Shown: positions 21,823 to 33,885, counted from the first letter of the stretch. The stretch is 64,000 nucleotides of DNA from Gnetum montanum (GCA_015680685.1 MNCI01005975.1:305068-369067), one strand, 5' to 3'. A program made the numbers and translations. The notes: generated by a model from the letters alone, not told the origin.

Positions 21823-23275
21823 TTGGCCCCTCTTTATTGACGCTTAGAGGAATCAACCCGAGAAGCGTCGACAAAGAAGTGCAAAACGCCACAAGCAACT
21901 CGATAGAGACCCTGTCTGTTGCCACTTGACTAGACATCATCGCACCATGTTCAGTAGTACATGGGATTCAGAGGAGTAAAATTTGCATCTGGATGGGGAA
22001 ACGGAGACTGTGGGGATTGGGGACTGATCCGGGGACTGTACTAGATACAGGGGATGCTCTGGTATGTATCATGTTGATCCTTATCAATAGTCATTATTTA
22101 GTAGACTCAGAGTTTAGACATGCGATGTGCATCCTTTGGCGGAACAAGACTCTTGGTTAACGTTCAAGAGAACTTGTTGGCAAGACCAAAGCTACTGGAG
22201 GATGTGTTACATTCTTTGGAAGAACAGGGCCCTTGTTTAGTGTTTAGGGGGAACCTGTTGGCGGAGAGCCAAAGCCATGCAACTGGATGCTTCTTGACTG
22301 TTTTGGACATGAGTACTTAGTTTCAAGACAATTGCCTTCCCGCCTGGGGCTTACATGGGAAGTGCCAAGGGTCTCGTTTATTTTTAGAAAGAAGCTTTGC
22401 TTTGATTTTGTACTCATGCTCAAGTGCTATGCTGTGTGTTACAACTACTTTAAAGTGTTACAGTGTGCAACAACATGTTCAAAGTTTTGAATGTATTTGT
22501 TGTATCGGAGGTGTGGCTGAGGAGAGTGTTTCGATGAATAGATAGTGAATGTACTAGGAAATGGGAATGTACTAGTGAGCGGTTTGATTTAGTCTTGCCA
22601 TGTGTGCCGTGAACATTGTCTTATCTTGCTGCTTATGATGAAGTGCATTCTTGTGCAAAACCCCTGGGTGTCATCCTGCAAACATAACTCCAAGGAAACA
22701 AGAAAACCATGAGTGAATAAGCAAGCTTAGACTTACACGGCAGCAGATGGAACAAAGATGTTGAAGGAGATTCCAGTCACCGTATATGAATGGCAGCAAT
22801 GTTGACGGGGTTGTCTGATGGTGAGCGATGTAGTGATTCTGATGAATGAATGTGGCCGCAAGTTGTGGAACTGGAGATAAACTTGCCAGTTTATAGTCTT
22901 AGCCGACTATCATGGGTTAGTTTTATGTCATAACCCGTTGGACATTGCCCGTTTAGCGTCGTGGCGAACGTTACATTTCCAGTTTCTAGTCTTAGCGGAC
23001 CATGAAGAGGCAAACCAGTTTATAGTCTTAGCAGACTCTGGCGAATGTGACTGTGGCAGTTTACTTGTCATGCCGGACGGATGCTAGTTTATCGTCATTG
23101 TAGACACTGTATGATATCAGTTTATTGTCATGACGCCGAGACGAGCTGTGGTATCAGTTTATAGTCGTGATCCAGGACTGTTCTATGGTATCAGTTTACC
23201 ATCATGATTCTAGGACGAACTGTGGTATCAGTTTATAGTCGTGATCCCAGGACTCGCACGTACTTGAGCTTGTAC
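21823..23275 (-). other. 3' noncoding region of element T
   Basis: It lies between the integrase stop and the 3' LTR. It contains an 84-bp tandem duplication (about 22125-22290), in which CATCCTTTGGCGGAACA recurs as CATTCTTTGGAAGAACA, and a minisatellite at 22870-23260. Small open frames here, such as 22120-22320, follow the duplication and show no known motif. Confidence 0.6.
22870..23260. repeat. Degenerate minisatellite with CAGTTTATAGTC words
   Basis: Roughly ten units of 30-45 bp share a core CAGTTTATAGTC(R)TRG..GAC. The CAGTTTA core and downstream '...GGAC/GGGCC' pattern resemble the arrays at 26870-27215 and 32380-32630 in the same element. Confidence 0.65.
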
Positions 23276-26200
23276 TCAAATGTAGAACGGTTTCAGGAAT
23301 AAGTGATTGGTTCGATTGGCAAGCTCGTTCCCTTCCATATCAGTTAGCTTGAATGCTCTGTTGTTAAATGCTTTAGTGACCAAGTAAGGCCCTTCCTAGT
23401 TGGCTGAGAATTTGTCTGGGTGTTCCCGAACAACTTTAAGCACAAGGTCACCTTTTTTGATAGGGCGCTTGTTGATGTCATGTTGATGTCGTTGCCGTTG
23501 TTGTTTTTGGTACCATTCGATCTGGTTGAGTGCACGTATGCGTTCCTCTTCCACCGAGTCAAGGTCAATGATACGTAGATCATTGTTTTGCCCGTCGTTG
23601 AGGAGTCCGGAAAGTGTGATCCTTAAAGATGGTACCTGCAATTCTAAAGGTAAAATAGCTTCTGAACCGTAAACAAGACTATATGGTGTTTTACCTGTTG
23701 AAGTTCGATGCGTAGTACGGTATGCCCACAATGCGTATACCAATTGTTCATGCCACTTTTTCTTGCTTTGGGTAAGCATCCTTTTGAGGATTGTAATGAT
23801 GGTTTTGTTTGTTGCCTCCACTTGTCCATTGCTCTGAGGATAATAAGGGGATGAAAACGAACGTTTGATCCCTAGGCTGTCACAAAAGGTTTTGGTCTTA
23901 GTACTGCTGAACTATGGCCCGTTGTCAGTGATGATTGTCATGGGAATGCCAAAGCGAGTTACAATATTTTCGAGAATGAAGTTGCACACATGTTTGGATG
24001 TAGTTTTTTGAAGGGGAGCAGCTTCTACCCACTTCGTGAAGTATTCTATTGCAGTTATAATGAAACTATGGCTTGCGGAAGACGAGGGTGTTATTGGGCC
24101 AATGAGGTCCAACCTCCACTTTTGAAAGGACCACGTGATTTGCGCTGTATGAAACTCGTTTGGTGGGACATGGATCAAATTGCTATGTTTTTGGCAGGTA
24201 CTACATGTTTTAACCTTAGAGAGATAGTCATACTTCATGTGTGGCCAATAGTAACCTAAGCGTCTTATTTTTGTTGCCATGGCTTTTGGTGCTATATGTC
24301 CTCCGCATAGTTCGTCGTGTACCTGTTCGACGATGGTTTGGGCATCGGTACTACTGACGCATGTTAGCAATATGCCTTCATAGGATCTACGACACAACGT
24401 GTCCCCTACTAGTGTATACTGCTTAGAGCGTTTTTGTATTGCATCCTTTTGTGCATTTGTTAGATGTCATGGTGTTTCACCGTGTCGAAGGTACTCTTTT
24501 ATGTCGTCATACCATTCTATCGCATGTGTTGTACTAATAGATGTAATCGGCAATGTATCAAGAGTATTGGTTATTGGTTCAGCACAATTGATTACGGAGC
24601 TTGGTAACGTATGGAACATGTCTAGCGATATGTTTAATGCTAATGTGGCTACCGCATCTGCGATGGTATTATCATTTCTAAAGACGTGTTGCACATCGAT
24701 GTTTTCAAATCGCCTCATTAGGTGTTTGGCCAAGTCACAGTATGGTTGTAAATGTTGGGCTTTGCATGTGTAAACATCTGTGACTTGGTTTAATACCAGT
24801 TGTGAGTCTCCTCTGACTACAAGCCGTGTGATATCTGAAGCTAGTGCTGCCGCGATACCTCTAAGGAGACCTTCATACTCTGCTATGTTGTTGGTACAGC
24901 AAAAGTTGAAAAGATAAGCAAAGGGTCGGATCTCCTCGGAGGGATAGGTGATGACAGCGGCTACGCTCCCCCCTCAGGAGGTGGATGCTCCATCAAAGTT
25001 TAGAATGGCGTCGTAGTCATTGGGTACTACATCTACTGTGCTTATATTCTCATCCAGGAATTCTGGCTCTATTATTGCTTGATCGTGTGTTGGTGATGTG
25101 GCCATTTGACTTGCTATGGCTTGACCCTTAACCGATGATTGCGCTATGTAGTGCAGGTCAAATTCAGCTATCATGGCTTTCCAGTGGGCTATTCGACTCG
25201 TTTCGTAAATATTTCCTGTTATAGCCCTTAGCACATTATCCTTGCAAATTATGTTAACTTGGTTACGGAAGAGGTAATGTCACCATTTTCTTAGAGAAAA
25301 AACCAAAACTAAACATGATCTCTCCACATCGTTGTACTTTTTCTCGTGGGCAACTAATGCATTGCTTAAATAATATATAGGGACTTTAGTTTCGTCATCT
25401 TGTTTCTGGCAAAGCATAGACGCGATTGAAGAATCCGAAGCGGCCAGATAGATGTAAAACGGTTTATCGTTTTGAGGTGGATAAACCGTGGGTAGTCAGG
25501 CGAGTGCCATTTTAATGTTATCAAATGCTTCTTGGCATTGTGGAGTTCATTCTAAATGGACGTTCTTGCGTAACAAATGGTTCATAGGTTTTAGTTTGTC
25601 TGTCAGCTTTTCTATGAAGCGCCTGATAAACTGTAATCTACCTTGTAAATATCGAAGTTCGGTAAGGTTACTGGGTGGTTTGAGGTTTGTTATGGCCTTA
25701 ACCTTATTAGGGTCTACTCGTATCCCTGCTTCTGAGGCTATAAATCCAAGCATTTTACCTGTCTTGACGTCGAAGACACATTTTTTGGGGTTGAGTCCCA
25801 GTTCGTACTTTAAACAACGTTTTAACACTAAGTCGAGATCTTGTACATGTTGTTCCGATGTTTTTGATTTAACCACAATGTCATCCACATAATCATTGAG
25901 TGAGTGCAACATGTAATCACTAAAGATAAATTTCATCACTCTTTGATACGTGGCCCCAGCGTTCTTGAGACCAAAGGGCATCATTGTATAACAAAAGGTT
26001 CCCCATGGTGTCATAAAGGTTGTCCGAAGCTGATGCTCTGGGTTGATGCGTATTTGATTGTATCCCGAGAAGCCATCCATAAAAGATAATAAGGCATGTC
26101 CGGCAGTCGAGTCAACAAGTTGATCGATGCTGGGTAGAGGAAAATCATCTTTTATGGTTGCAACATTTAAATCTTGGAAGTCAATGTACAAGCGAATGCT

Positions 26201-26860
26201 TCCATTCTTCTTCAGGACAATGACCATGTTGGATACCCACTCGGCGTAATCAACAGCCCAGATGAAACCAGCCTGATAAAGCTTGGTGATCTCATTATGA
26301 ACCGCCAATGCTACCTCGAGTTTAACCTTTCGTGCCTTTTGTTTTACCAGTCTTAGCTTCGGATCGAGAATAATGTTATGCTGGACAATTCGAGGGTCTA
26401 GTCTAGGCATGTCTATGTAAGACCAAGCGAATGCTTTCATGTTTTCCCTGAGCACATCTTCAATGTCTTTGGCTAATTGCAGTTGTAATAATGTGCTTAG
26501 TTTTAATATTTTAATTTCTCCATTGGGCATGGTGATGGGGGTTTCGTTCAACGGGTCTTCGGTAATATTTTCGGCTTCTATGTCGAGAGATTTTGTCATG
26601 CCGTTGTAGTTGTCTATTGTTTGCTGTGTTGAGGCTATGACTGTGTCGTCCGTTGGTGAACTTAAGTGGATGAGGTTTATGTTAGTGTCTCTTGCAATTT
26701 TGCCATATGGTCCATCAATGATTAATGGTGCGGTTAAATGCTGGCAATCCATCGAGCTTGCCCTTGCTAATAAACAGAGAGCTGAATGAGCTAATGGGTA
26801 TCGTTCTATTTTCTTTGGTAATTTTAGATTATGCACACATGCATGATGGTGGATTATCAT
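23276..26860 (-). pseudogene. pol of element T: RT, RNase H, second RNase H, integrase
   Basis: Minus-strand RT spans about 26860-25547 and is open for 437 codons. It has FLDGFSGYNQI-like (here FMDGFSGYNQ) and the catalytic box YVDD at 25880-25891. RNase H (about 25540-25100) ends with AHWKAMIAEFDLHYIAQ. A second RNase H (about 25010-24600) has NFDGAS, NNIAEYEGLL, GDSQLV and IADAVATLAL, which marks the Tat lineage. Integrase (24397-23276) has the zinc-binding H-H-C-C (HDELCGGH, CSTCQKH) and the acidic triad in LDLIGP, TDNGP and NGQVEA. In-frame stops occur after TDNGP (near 23912) and at the conserved W of the WEGPY motif (near 23395, TAG), plus others in RNase H. The final stop is at 23276-23278. 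Confidence 0.88.
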
Positions 26861-27215
26861 CTCACCGGGATGCGCGGCAGTTTAACGCCTTACCGGGCTG
26901 TGAGTGGCAGTTTAACACCTTACCAGGCCAAATGTAATCCGTAGGTGGTAGTTTAACGCCTTACCGGGCTGTAACGGCAGTTTAAGGCCGTACTGGGCCT
27001 TGGATGGCAGTTTAGGGCCGTACCGGGCCATGGATGGCAGTTTAGGGCCGTACCGGGCCATGGATGGCAGTTTAGGGCCGTACTGGGCCATGGATGGCAG
27101 TTTAGGGCCGTACCGGGCCATGGATGGCAGTTTAGGGCCGTACCGGGCCGTGAGTGGCAGTTTAACGCCTTACCAGGCCACAACAGCAATTTAGGGCCGT
27201 ACCGGGCCATGAGTG
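26861..27215. repeat. 30-bp minisatellite at the RT side of the antisense gene
   Basis: About eleven near-identical 30-bp units have the core GGCAGTTTAGGGCCGTACCG then GGCCATGGAT. Outer units are more diverged (for example GGCAGTTTAACGCCTTACCG). Because 30 is a multiple of three, open frames with a 10-residue repeat appear on both strands; these are not genes. The array sits exactly between the RT coding start and the TATA box of the antisense unit. Confidence 0.9.
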
Positions 27216-27362
27216 GTTTATGTCGGAATTTTTTTTATTTTATATCTTTCTCTTTTTTTATTTTTCTGGGCAAATTTTAGCGAAAAATGAGAAAAAAAAG
27301 GCAAAAAGTGGCAAAAAGTAGCAACGGCGGCGTAAGCGGCGGTGGCAAAGACGGCAGAGTGC

Positions 27363-27370
27363 TATATAAA
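27363..27370 (+). promoter_or_regulatory. TATA box of the antisense gene in element T
   Basis: TATATAAA at 27363-27370 precedes a G run. A start near 27395 would give a leader of about 250 nt, made mostly of GCGTAAAC / GCGTAGA-like words, before the ATG at 27650. The direction is opposite to the retrotransposon. Confidence 0.55.
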
Positions 27371-27649
27371 GGGGGGGGGCATTCATTTTTTTTATCAGTT
27401 TGCAGCGTAAGATCAGAGTGTAAACGGCCTAGCATAGAATTTGAGCATAAGCGTAAACCATCGAACCCTAGTGTAAGCGTAGATCCAAACCCTGAGCATA
27501 GACGCCAACAGTTAAACCCCAGCGTAGATGCCAACGGCTAAACCTTAGCGTAGATGCGGAGTGTAAAAGTGCAAGTGTTGGTGTAGAGACTTGGCGTAGG
27601 CGTAAACAGCTCCAACCTTCAGCATAGACTGTTAACCTCAACATAGAGG

Positions 27650-30600
27650 ATGATGGGCAGAGGCAAAGAAGTGGAAGGCCGAGGGAGGAAGGGACCTGAC
27701 TTGACCTTTGCAGAGGAGACCGAAGCCATGCTGCAGTGCCTACCCAGGCCAAGGATTCCATCATGGCCTAGAACATCACATAGGTAGGCTCTAATTCCGC
27801 CTTTGTTGGTTATTTTTGCCTGTAAATGCTTCGTGGCGTAGAAAATCTCGGCGTATACGCCGAGCGTAGAGAGTTGGCGTAGAGGGTTTTCGACGTATAC
27901 GCTGAGCATAACTTCACAGCGTAGTTAGGTTAGCGTAGATTATCAGGGCGTAATTGGTTTTATCGGTGGACAGCGTAAACACTTTTCTTGCACGCTTGTA
28001 TCAGCGTAAACCACGGCGTAATAAGTTTTCTGTGCGCGAAGTTTTGTTAGTGTAAGTTCTGTCTACGCTGTGACAGTGTATATGCTGAAGGTTTGTTTAG
28101 CGTATACATTGAGCATGCACAGTTTTTTTTACAGTGTAGACTTGTTTTTCATGTTTCTAGCGTAAACTGTTTGTTCAGTGTTTGGCGTAGACTATTTACA
28201 CTGAAAGCAAACTTGGGCGTATACACTGAGGGTTTCTTCGGCGTATACGTTGGTCGTAAGAGGTTTGGTCGACAGCGTAAACAATTCATTGGTCGGCGTC
28301 TACGCCGAGTTAGGCAGTGTATACACTAAGTGTAAACAGTTTTGTCGGTGTATACGCTGGGTTAAGTAGTGTATTACGCCGAGTGTAAACAGTTAGGAAT
28401 TTTTTCTAAGTGCCAATTTACGATGTGAATTTTCGCTTTTCGGGTCGTTTTGATGCATGGCTGATTTATTATGGCATCCTGATTGCTGGCAGGGGCGGTA
28501 AGCGCTTCCTCCTCATTGTTGAGCTCATCGGGGTGCTAACATGGTTTGGCCCCATTGAGGTTGATGAGCCTACCCCGGATCTAACTGTGGACAACAATGG
28601 GGTTTGGTTCAGAGAAGGTGCATGCGAATTTTTGGCCTTCATGTTGGACAACTTCGAAGTGGCGATCTGGTCACAGCTAAATGAAGTGGTGGCGCAGAGC
28701 GTAATTGAGGCAATGCTGCCGGGAGCTGCCGAGGATGTCATGGTCTTCATAGAAGACATTGACGAGGGGCCGTTTGTTAACGAGGATGGTTCTACCTGCG
28801 GGCCCAGGTCCACACGCCCGTTAACGTGCGTGTGGGCACAGTTGCCATGAGGTTTGGACTACCTCAACAGCACGCTATTTGTAGCTGCGTGCGCCCACAC
28901 GATGTTTTAGAATCCTCCAGGCACTATGTACCGAGTGGATAGATAGGACCATTTAAGTTTGTCCTTTCTTTTCACCGTTCAGTACTTGCTTCTGTTTTCA
29001 CGTCCGTTTGTTTGTAGGGCTAAGGTTAATTCGGATGGAACCTGCGTTGAAGATGAAGGGCTTGCTCTTGCTTGCACTGCTCTGGAGGCTTTTATGGTGG
29101 GTCCCACCCTTCGTGGAACCGTATTGGATCAAACGAAGGGTGCCATCATTCACTTTCATAAACAGTTCTTTAGAGCGTTTGTAATGTGCAAAGCTCGTGG
29201 GTGGCTGCATGAAGACTGGTCAAATAATGGGCCGGTCTTCCCTCGTGACTCCGGCAGCACATCTAAGTTGACAACCAACGGTAAATGACAACGTTTCCTA
29301 GATGTGCCAACGTTTTTATTCAACTGTTGGGAGTTATACTAACAATCTCAAATTGTATGTGCAGTTGATGTACCTCCTGGCGGCGATCTGGTTACGACGG
29401 CCAAACTGAGACTACACTGTCGATGAAGTTTGGGGAGGTGAATAAGGCTCAAAAGTGGTTACGTACACATGCTCCATCATCCATCATTCGTTGCCTAGAT
29501 AATGCTAGCCTCATGGAGCTCTTCATGACCTCGAGTCCTGATGTATCCATAGCGGAAATGATCGGGATCGTGGATTCTTTCAATGAGTCTGTCTCATACT
29601 ACAGCACCCGGATTAAGGGTGTCAAGGTAGTTTTCCATCTGTCGCCAGAATTCTTTTGGAACTTATTTGGGGTACCGGTAGATGGCATAAGTGTAGTATT
29701 AGACAGAGCTCATAAAGAGCTCCAAACGGTACGCGAATTGGAGGATTGGCTAGGCGTGGCCAAGGGTGCCAAGGGGTTCCCGATGCAGGGGAAAGCAAAG
29801 GTTGCAGAGGTAAATGAACTATATCCTCTGTTTAGGGTGCGGGTATTCCCCAAAATCCTTTCCCAGGTACGGAGTCTTGGGGTGGAGGCTGTGCGCATCA
29901 TGCGAACTATCCTGGAAATCGGCATGTGCTATAACTGGGCTAAATTCTTGTTGTCGGGCATGCACAAGGAGATAGTGCAATTGCACTCGAATGTCGAGGC
30001 GCAATCTCACTTTACCTTTGTCTTTTTCGTCGGTTACCTTCGTCGCTTAGCTGAGTTTCTGATAGTTCGCGTGGATAACAAGTTTGTTCTACGGGATCGG
30101 GGTCAACTATCCTGCCCGTGGATCAACCACTTGTACGACACAGCCAAGTCCCAAGATGCACCAGAGGGCATTGATGAGTCCGTGTCTATTACGACCAGGG
30201 GATCGTCGGGTACCTCAATTCATACTCACGATAGTCTGGTATTAGAGCCAGATGATGTGCCCCTCACTACAAGAAGAGCCGAGCGGGTTATTAAAGAGAC
30301 CATTGGCCAGGCTAAATCGAAGCTGAAAAGACACGAATGCCTAATTGAAGAAGTTTCGAATGTAAGCGAGCCACAATTAAAGCGTATATGATTTAAGATG
30401 CTTGGTATGTAGACTTCGCCCGCTTATCACTTTATTGTTTTGGTTTCGCTCATAATTTTTCTTCAATCGCTTACATGTCACTGATACCTTTAGCTTGATT
30501 TGAGAAGTGAGGAAGCAGGCTTTAGAAATGATCACTGAGGAGGAGGAGACCAACACAGAGCAGAATAATGGGGAGGAAAATGTGGAGAAGGACCAGGGAG

Positions 30601-32087
30601 GAGGAACGGAGGAGTTGAAGGAGAATACCACAGAAACTGAATCGTTGGATGATCAAGGTGGTATCGATCAAGTGTTTAGCAGCTTCCTTAAGGGAAAGCT
30701 GGACTTAGGCGACCCACCAGAAGGTGACAAGGAGCACGGTATGTTTTCTTTTATTTTTATTTTTACATTGCTTCGTATTTTCTTTCTATGGTATTTTATT
30801 TTCGTATTTTCATTTCTTTCAGATGAAGGCAGCGAAACCAGGACGGTGCGGTTAGACGTAACCATGAAGACGGTTCCTCCTGAGAGGACCGCAGAGGTTA
30901 GTTCGTCCTGCATCCGTGTGCCATGTACTTGGATAGAAATGCCAAGTAAGAAGGATTTTGTGGCTGGAATCGCTGAAGAGGTTGTCGAACGAATTCAGGA
31001 GGTTCACCCTAAAATATGTATACGTGTTTTGAATCATTTGCTGTTTTAAAGTCTCGCACCTTGTTCATGTTGTCTTAACATTTGTTCTTTTCATGTGCAT
31101 AGGTGCCAAATTGAGGTGGGATCCCTCTGAGAGCATCAGCATAGAGAGTTTACCCTCACTATCCCCAGAGGTGGAGCAGGTGCCAAGACCTGTTTATGAT
31201 GAGGTGGCGGAGGGTCTTGTGCACAACGCCAAGTTACTGTGGACCTGTAGGCATTCTGTTGAGCAGTTGTGATTGCAGATCCAAGCTAAGGAAAGGGAAG
31301 TCTCCGAATTGTCAATTGAACATGACGATCTTAAGGCTCGGTAAGAGTTCGCTGTTACCAAACTAAGTGGTGATCGCTCTTGGCGAATGTCCGAGGTTAC
31401 GTATACCAGGTATTGGAATCTTCTAAATCGTCATGCGTCACTAACTCGGAGAATGGCAGAGCGTAAAGCCCAAATTGATCTCCTGAATCTCAAATGTCAA
31501 GATTGGAAAGCCTTCACTTCCAAGGTTCACAAGTGGGGTCAGGATGAGAAGAATCACAAACATCACTACAAGAAGTCGTTAAAAGAAGTGTCAATTGAGA
31601 AGCGGCAACTAGAAATGTTTGTGGAGGATTTGGGTTTGCGCTCTACCTTTGACACTGTTGCCCAAAACACAACTGTCGAGATGGAGTCACCTACCAGGGT
31701 GATTACAATTGCCTCTGGGGAAGTGTCTGTGGGTGAATTCCCTCTGAAACGTCCTACCTGGTCGGCTGTCGACAAGGGAAAGACCTTGGCAGATGTCGAC
31801 TTAGGCCTTGATGGGACGGATTGGGCCAGTGCTTCAGAAGAGGAGATGCTTCGTCGACTGGAATTTGGCTTAGGGGGATCTCCTATGGTAAGCGTTATGA
31901 AATTACGAAATTGATTTGCTAAATAATGTTTGAAATGTTAAGGTTCTCTTGTTCTTATATTGGTGGTCTCATTTTGTGTTTTCAGGATGAAGGTGGTGAC
32001 GATGCCCAGGAAGCTGGCCCCAGTGGAGCAGGGGCCCCTGACGTCGGTGGATCTAAAGGGGACGATCCTCCCTTCCCAGATGCTTAG
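27650..32087 (+). pseudogene. Antisense multi-exon gene inside element T (FCP1-like, mobile-domain-like, coiled coil)
   Basis: Candidate exons with GT-AG junctions are 27650-27783, 28411-28807, 29018-29280, 29365-30361, 30519-30738, 30823-31017, 31103-31887 and 31986-32087. Junctions 2-3, 4-5, 5-6, 6-7 and 7-8 keep one frame. Junctions 1-2 and 3-4 are off by one base, so there is either an indel or a different site. Exon 1 is basic (MMGRGKEVEGRGRKG). Exon 2 resembles the FCP1/NIF phosphatase domain (KRFLLIVELIGVL, FREGACEFLAFM, FEVAIWSQ), but the first catalytic Asp is Glu. Exon 4 resembles plant mobile-domain proteins (KVVFHLSPEFFWNLFGVP). Exon 5 is acidic, exon 7 is coiled coil, and the tail is Gly/Pro-rich. 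Two stops in exon 7 (TGA near 31270, TAA near 31342) break this copy. Its function is unknown; it may act in the nucleus. Confidence 0.6.
27784..28410 (+). repeat. Candidate intron 1 of the antisense gene, filled with GTATAC-type repeats
   Basis: The donor is CATAG|GTAGGC and the acceptor follows TTTTTTCTAAG. The interval is dense in GCGTATACGC-like words (GGCGTATACGCCGAGCGTAGA, CGACGTATACGCTGAGC and others) and their decayed forms. The same word family fills the U3 region of the LTRs and the 5' leader of element T. Confidence 0.5.
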
Positions 32088-32236
32088 TTTTTAGTTTTTG
32101 TAGTTTTTGTTTTTGTTTTTTGCTTCATGGAACTATTCTGACTCAAATTGACACGGGAATTGTAAGTTGAAGATTTTGAGATATTTAACAGATGGACGAG
32201 AACAGTTAACTCTTGTAATTGTACATCATTGCATAT

Positions 32237-32242
32237 AATAAA
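32237..32242 (+). terminator. Polyadenylation signal of the antisense gene
   Basis: AATAAA at 32237-32242 lies 150 bp after the last stop (TAG, 32085-32087) in a T-rich 3' region. It completes the picture of an independent transcription unit. Confidence 0.5.
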
Positions 32243-32379
32243 GATTTTTTTGTGTGATTTTAAGTTTAATTGCACACACAACACGACAATGTAAAATATT
32301 TTGGTTTATTTTTCGGTTTTAAGTGTAACACGCGGATGTAATTATAAATGATAAGCAAAAAAGGAAAACAAAGTGAATG

Positions 32380-32635
32380 AACTAGTTTAAGGCCATCTCG
32401 GGCCACATGCGTAGTTTAAGCCATTTCGGGTCACATGCGTAACTAGCGAATATTTTGGATGACACAGATAGATTTCTTAGTTGACCGACCATTGCTGATC
32501 GTGGCTAGTTTTATGTCGTTGCAGACATGATAGTTTAACATCGTCCCGGACAAGAAGTGTGGGTTTCTGATTTGTTGTAGTTTAACATCATTTCGGACGG
32601 GTTGTAGTTTAATGTCATTTCAGATGTGTAGATGC
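32380..32635. repeat. Degenerate minisatellite at the protease side of the antisense gene
   Basis: Words such as AGTTTAAGGCCATCTCGGGC, AGTTTAAGCCATTTCGGGTC and AGTTTAACATCGTCCCGGAC repeat at about 30-45 bp. They share the AGTTTA...CCGGRC pattern of the array at 26861-27215. Together the two arrays bracket the antisense gene. Confidence 0.65.
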
Positions 32636-32637
32636 TA

Positions 32638-33885
32638 TTATTTTAGGGATTTTTTGATTTTTTTCTTCTTGATGTTAGGTGGTGTGTCAACGGGTATGAT
32701 TCTGTATTTAGCGTCCCCTTCGCTGGTCACATTGAATGGTAATTCGGCCCAAGGAATGTCTGAAGGAGTGGTTCCTGTGTCAGTGTTTTCTTGTGTTTTG
32801 GTATTTGGCATGAGTTCTGTGTTACTTTCTAATTGAGTAGGTGTATGTACAATGTTAGATGCAGGTGTTTCTGTTTTAGGTGGATTTGGATTACTGCCTA
32901 CTCGTTGTTGTTCATTTGTATCGTTTCGGCTAGGCTCTTCAAACTCAACCTCCGAGCCTTGGTCCATGTCCATGTGTGATGAAACTATAGGTGTAGCCGC
33001 TTCCCCGTGTATGATGATTTCACCGCCTTCGTAAGGCAGGTGAATCTCCTGATGTATAGGGGATGAGACCGCTTTCAGTTGGGCCAACTAGGGTCTTCCT
33101 AATATTAGGTTGAATCCTGGCATTTTATCGGCCACTACGAAGTCGGCAGACATTGGAAACCGGTCCCCTGCTATGAAGTCTAAGGTCACTATGCCTTTGA
33201 CCATCACGCGTGACCCACTGAATGATTTTAAACATGTAGTTGCAGTTGGTTTGATTAACTTCATTAGCCCTAGTTGTTCAACGATGGGGTATGGTACTAC
33301 ATTTGTAGCAGCTCCATCATCTACGTGGACCCTATGTATCTTGAACTAATTTATACGTATCGTTATGAACATGGGAGCTGTTGTTACCTCCCCTATTTTC
33401 TTATCTACTTTAATGTTATCATTGTGGAAGCTTAGTGGTTTGTAAGTTGACCCTTGGGGTGAGTACATTACCACATGAATGGAAGGTTTATTTGGGGGCA
33501 ACTCCTCGCTTACTGGGATTGAAGTCAGCATGCGTACCAAAGCTTCACGATGCGTTTGAGATGTTAGAACCAAGTCATACAAGCTTAGTGAAGTGTTCTT
33601 TTGCTTCAGTGTTTGGGTGACTTGTGTTAAAGCTATTGCAAAGTCTCTACTATTGGGCGCGTTTGCATTAGTGGTGACTGGGTCCATTGGGCCCAACAGT
33701 TTTATTTCATGTTTCGTTGGTTTATCGTTTTTGCTCGGAGCTGTTGTTTTAGACATATCATGTTTTTTAGATGGTTCACCTTCATGTCCTACGTTTGGTT
33801 GACTATTAGGTGGCATCATGGGTATGGCGTTAAGTGGAGTGGGTTTAGGTGGCCCTACGGCTAACCGTTGACGCTCCTTCTCCAC
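32638..33885 (-). pseudogene. Aspartic protease region of element T
   Basis: On the minus strand an open stretch (33885-33349) leads into a protease whose active site reads VDDGAATNVVP near 33290-33315, with the usual D-[ST]-G-A as D-D-G-A. A downstream ILGRP motif near 33090-33105 is followed by LAQLKAVSSPIHQ. Two in-frame TAG codons interrupt it, one just before the active site (33346-33348) and one replacing the Trp normally found after GRP (about 33088). The C-terminal tail to 32638 is rich in Pro, Thr and Lys and ends KKKKIKKSLK, immediately before the minisatellite. The protease would mature the gag-pol polyprotein. Confidence 0.75.

Noticed and set aside
26912-27210. Open frames with a 10-residue repeat (MARYGPKLPS and similar) on both strands
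   Set aside because: They follow from a 30-bp minisatellite whose unit length is divisible by three.
26861-27215. CRISPR-like regular array
   Set aside because: Units are contiguous 30-bp tandem repeats without unique spacers, inside a plant retrotransposon.
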